From an uncultured Actinomycetes bacterium (GTDB taxonomy: Bacteria; Actinomycetota; CALGFH01), in assembly GCA_937881255.1 (NCBI GenBank), contig CALGFH010000227.1, positions 1 through 8,406 on the forward strand: a DNA stretch of 8,406 nucleotides. Reading direction: 5' to 3'. Shown here one piece after another: positions 6,165-8,406 of this stretch. The notes under the pieces were generated by a model. It saw nothing but the letters and a program-made list of their open reading frames with translations. It searched no databases and was not told the origin of the DNA. The position numbers were made by a program, and so were the translations under genes. Positions within the stretch are counted from its first letter, which is position 1, and the number at the start of each line of letters is the position of its first letter.

Positions 6165-7874
6165 ATGTCACAGGACGCCAGCGGGCGGCTCGTCGCAGGC
6201 CGCTGGACGCTGCACACCCCCCTCCGCCGCGCCCAGCACGGCCTGATCTGGCGGGCCGCCGACCCGGACGGTCGCCAGCTCGCGATCGAGGAGGTCCGGT
6301 TCCCGGCCGGGCCGGGGCCCGGTGGGGGCGGGCAGGCGGGTCTCTGGGACCGGGTCGCGGCCGAGGCGCGGACCGCGGCCGCCATCGACCATCCCGGCCT
6401 GATCCGGCTGGAGGACGTGGTCGTCGAGGACGGCGTGGTCTACGTGGTCACCGAGCTGCTCGACGCCCTCACCCTGGACGAGCTGATCGCCAGGCACGGC
6501 CCGCTCCCGGTCCGCCGGGTGGCCCAGCTGGGCCTGGAGCTGCTCGACGCTCTCGAGGCGGCCCACGCCGCCGGCCTGCCCCACCTCGACCTGCGCCCAG
6601 GCTGCGTCCTGGTCACCGCCGACGGCCGGGCCCGCCTGGCCGGCATCGGCCTGGCCGCCCTCCGCGCCGCCCCCGGGGCCGACCCCGGCACCACCGCGTT
6701 CCTCGCCCCCGAACAGGTCAGAGGCGACCCGGCCGGCCCGCCAGCCGACCTCTGGTCCCTGGGGGCGATCCTGTTCCTTGCAGTTGAGGGTGAGACCCCC
6801 TTCGCCGGCGACGGCAGCGACCTCACCCGCACCGCCATCCTCACCGACCCTGCCCTCACCCCCGAGCTCGCCGGCCCCCTCGCCCCAGCCCTCCACGCCC
6901 TCCTCACCAAGCCCGCCGGCGGCCGCCCCACCATCCCCGAGACCCGCCGCATCCTCGAACCCCTCGCCGGCAACCCCCGCCCCCCGGCAACCGCCGGGTC
7001 GGCCGTTAGGGTTGGGGCCGGGTCGGGAGTGGCCCAACCGGTGCCAGGGCCACAGGGCGTGCCGCAGCCGAATCGCCCGATGTCGGGCCCCCCGGAGGGG
7101 GAAGCTAGCCCATCGCGGGATTCGGCGCCGCCCGGTATCCACAGCCTCGGGTCCTGGGGAGGTTGGGGGACGAGCGGGGGTGACGGGACCGGGTATGGGT
7201 CGCGGGCGGCGCGGAACGCGATGGACCCGGTGGTGCGGCGGGTGCTGCTGATCGCGGGTGGGTCGGTGGTGCTGGCGCTGGTGTCGTTCGTGGTGGCGGT
7301 GGCGGTGACGGGCGACCCGCTCGGGCTGGGGTCCCGGGCGGTGGCCTCGACGGTGGCCACGGCGCCCCCGACCACCGTCCCGCCGACGACGACGCCCGTC
7401 ACCACCGTGGCTCCGACCACGCAGGCCGCCGTGGTCCCGCCCGGCTGGGCGGTGCACACCGACCCGGCCACCGGCTACCAGGTCGCGGTCCCGCCCGGCT
7501 GGCAGGTCGTCAGCGACGGCGGTCCCCGCACCGAGCTGCGCGACCAGAGCTCCCCGACCCTCCTGCGTATCGACTGGCAGCAGGACCCTCAGGCCGATCC
7601 GGTGACGATGGAGCAGCAGGCCGACCAGGCCCACGCTGGCGAGCGCGGCGGCTACCAGCGGGCCCGCCTCGAGCCGGCCCAGTTCAAGGGCCTGCCCGCC
7701 GCCCTGCTCGAGTTCACCTTCCAGGACGGCGAGACCTGGCACGCCCTCGAGCTGGGCGTCCGGTCCCCCCGTCACCATGTCGCCATGGCGATCTACGCCC
7801 GTGACCGCGACTGGGGCAGCGGCTGGGCCCTGTTCGAGGCGTTCAAGGCGTCGTTTGTGCCCCCTGGGGGCTGA
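6165..7874 (+). CDS. Transmembrane receptor-like Ser/Thr pseudokinase with extracellular domain
   Basis: 569 residues with the build of a receptor Ser/Thr kinase: kinase fold (about 10-268), Gly/Pro-rich juxtamembrane linker (269-355), one membrane helix (358-381), Thr/Pro-rich stalk (394-425), and an extracellular domain (426-569) opening with GYQVAVPPGW. The catalytic parts are lost. The glycine loop reads LRRAQHGLIW. The VAIK lysine is E42 (LAIEEV). HRDxKPxN reads HLDLRPGC (only D142 kept, Lys to R144, Asn to C147). DFG reads G160-I161-G162. Structural parts remain: alphaC Glu E67, APE at 181-183, DLWSLG with D195, and a late Arg R254. It therefore probably cannot bind Mg-ATP normally or transfer phosphate. 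The start is supported by gap-free alignment of its N-terminus with the downstream kinase and by a short-leader promoter. Automated annotation would probably call it a kinase. A signalling or scaffold role is inferred; the ligand is unknown. Confidence 0.92.
   Translation: MSQDASGRLVAGRWTLHTPLRRAQHGLIWRAADPDGRQLAIEEVRFPAGPGPGGGGQAGLWDRVAAEARTAAAIDHPGLIRLEDVVVEDGVVYVVTELLDALTLDELIARHGPLPVRRVAQLGLELLDALEAAHAAGLPHLDLRPGCVLVTADGRARLAGIGLAALRAAPGADPGTTAFLAPEQVRGDPAGPPADLWSLGAILFLAVEGETPFAGDGSDLTRTAILTDPALTPELAGPLAPALHALLTKPAGGRPTIPETRRILEPLAGNPRPPATAGSAVRVGAGSGVAQPVPGPQGVPQPNRPMSGPPEGEASPSRDSAPPGIHSLGSWGGWGTSGGDGTGYGSRAARNAMDPVVRRVLLIAGGSVVLALVSFVVAVAVTGDPLGLGSRAVASTVATAPPTTVPPTTTPVTTVAPTTQAAVVPPGWAVHTDPATGYQVAVPPGWQVVSDGGPRTELRDQSSPTLLRIDWQQDPQADPVTMEQQADQAHAGERGGYQRARLEPAQFKGLPAALLEFTFQDGETWHALELGVRSPRHHVAMAIYARDRDWGSGWALFEAFKASFVPPGG
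7009..7027 (+). other. G-quadruplex motif in the juxtamembrane linker coding region
   Basis: Four G-runs (3, 4, 3 and 3 bases) separated by 2-base loops on the coding strand, so also present in the mRNA. This meets the standard G3+N1-7 pattern with very short loops. Folding is not shown by sequence alone. Confidence 0.5.
7150..7207 (+). other. Cluster of eight G-runs with G-quadruplex potential
   Basis: G-runs of at least three begin at 7150, 7157, 7166, 7177, 7186, 7192, 7198 and 7205, with every loop 3-6 bases, so two quadruplexes could form side by side. The stretch encodes a Gly/Ser/Trp-rich linker just before the membrane helix of the pseudokinase. Gly and Trp codons in a high-GC genome explain part of the richness. 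Confidence 0.45.
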
Positions 7875-7878
7875 TCGA

Positions 7879-7905
7879 TTGGCGTTGGCGACCAACGGGT
7901 AGGGT
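7879..7905 (+). promoter_or_regulatory. Candidate leaderless promoter of the active kinase gene
   Basis: TAGGGT (7900-7905) fits TAnnnT and ends 8 bases before the ATG at 7914, the spacing expected for a leaderless actinobacterial message. TTGGCG (7879-7884) could be the -35, though the 15-base spacer is short. GGGTGGGG before the ATG might instead act as a weak ribosome binding site on a read-through transcript from the pseudokinase gene. Confidence 0.35.
7883..7897. repeat. Perfect inverted repeat between the two kinase genes
   Basis: CGTTGG, 3 bases, CCAACG. It lies 8 bases after the pseudokinase stop and inside the spacer of the candidate kinase promoter. No T-run follows, so it is a poor intrinsic terminator; an operator or mRNA hairpin is more plausible. 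Confidence 0.4.
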
Positions 7906-7913
7906 GGGGCGGT

Positions 7914-8406
7914 ATGTCCGCACCGGCTGCCGACCGGTTGGTCGCCGATCGCTACGCGCTCAGGGCTCCCCTCGGGAGGGGAGGGATGGGTGTTGTCTGG
8001 CGTGCCCAGGATGCGGTGCTGGGTCGCGAGGTCGCGGTCAAGGAGGTGGTGTTCCCGCCGACCATGCCCCAGGAGGAGCGGCGCCCGGCCCAGGCGAGGG
8101 TGATGCGGGAGGCCCGGGCCGCCGCCCGGCTCAACCACCCGGGCGCGGTCACCCTCTATGACGTCGTCCAGGACCGGGGCGGCACCTTCATCGTGATGGA
8201 GCTGGTCAACGCGCCCACCCTGGCCGACCTGGTCCGGGCCGACGGGCCGCTGGCGGTCGAGCGGGTGGCCGAGATCGGCGGCCAGATCGCCAGCGCGCTC
8301 GAGGCGGCGCATGCGGCCGGGATCGTCCACCGCGACGTCAAGCCGGGCAACGTGATGGTCCCGCCCAGGGGCATGGCCAAGCTGGCCGACTTCGGCATCG
8401 CCTCGC
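7914..8406 (+). CDS. Ser/Thr protein kinase, catalytically intact (3' end missing)
   Basis: N-terminal 164 residues of a Hanks-type Ser/Thr kinase; the gene runs past the window end with no stop. All ATP-binding and catalytic parts reached so far are intact: glycine loop LGRGGMGVVW (20-29), VAVKEV with K43, alphaC Glu E66, catalytic loop HRDVKPGN (H139-N146, base D141, K143) and DFG (159-161). It aligns with the upstream pseudokinase without gaps from residue 1 to about 47, including RLVAxRxxLxxPL and the unusual VxFP after the VAIK strand, so the two are tandem paralogues. This agreement fixes the ATG at 7914. Only 39 bases separate it from the pseudokinase stop, so they may be co-transcribed, though a separate leaderless promoter is possible. 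The activation loop, any membrane helix and any sensor domain lie outside the window. Substrates are unknown. Confidence 0.94.
   Translation, partial: MSAPAADRLVADRYALRAPLGRGGMGVVWRAQDAVLGREVAVKEVVFPPTMPQEERRPAQARVMREARAAARLNHPGAVTLYDVVQDRGGTFIVMELVNAPTLADLVRADGPLAVERVAEIGGQIASALEAAHAAGIVHRDVKPGNVMVPPRGMAKLADFGIAS

Noticed and set aside
6032..6385. N-terminal extension of sdhC to 6385
   Set aside because: It would cross the whole divergent spacer and the pseudokinase start. The extra residues look like noise, while the ATG at 6031 opens a standard SdhC N-terminus with a ribosome binding site.
7006..7017. Telomere-like TTAGGG followed by TTGGGG
   Set aside because: A single chance unit inside a coding region, no tandem array; better treated as part of the G-run motif.
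6168..8330. Long minus-strand open frame (720 codons) opposite both kinase genes
   Set aside because: It is antisense to two genes with clear kinase-family residues, and its translation is low in complexity and matches no family I know. High GC makes stop-free antisense frames common.

Overview
The window looks like chromosomal DNA from a high-GC actinobacterium (Actinomycetota). By eye GC is well above 70 percent, and codons end almost always in G or C. The gene content agrees: an sdhC-sdhD-sdhA-sdhB operon in the order used by Mycobacterium, a SigE-type ECF sigma factor, and membrane Ser/Thr kinases of the PknB/PASTA-era actinobacterial style. I cannot name a genus. I see no rRNA, tRNA, CRISPR array, transposase or phage gene.

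Layout. Plus strand, 1-795: the 3' part of an ABC-2 type ATPase whose start lies outside the window. Plus strand, 874-2785: an ECF sigma factor translationally coupled (8-base overlap) to a single-pass membrane protein with a large outward-facing PQQ/BamB-like beta-propeller. A good ECF-type promoter (GGAACC, 16 bases, CGT) lies just upstream, so the pair is probably autoregulated. Minus strand, 6031-2782: the succinate dehydrogenase operon sdhCDAB, tightly packed. It ends tail to tail with the propeller gene, the two stop codons sharing one palindromic CTAG. Plus strand, 6165-7874: a receptor-like protein with an intracellular kinase fold, one membrane helix, a Thr/Pro-rich stalk and an extracellular domain. 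Its kinase domain has lost nearly every catalytic residue, so it is a pseudokinase. Plus strand, 7914 to the end: a paralogous kinase with every catalytic motif intact, cut off by the window edge just after DFG.

How the parts fit. There are two signalling modules: a sigma factor with a membrane-tethered propeller (possible sensor or anti-sigma-like partner), and a pseudokinase with an active kinase (possible allosteric or receptor pair). The second is transcribed divergently from succinate dehydrogenase. The 133-base divergent spacer holds a plausible promoter for each side and, between them, an 8-base dyad that could be an operator shared by respiration and kinase genes. The pseudokinase/kinase pair and the sigma/propeller pair are the parts most worth follow-up; the sdh operon is ordinary core metabolism.
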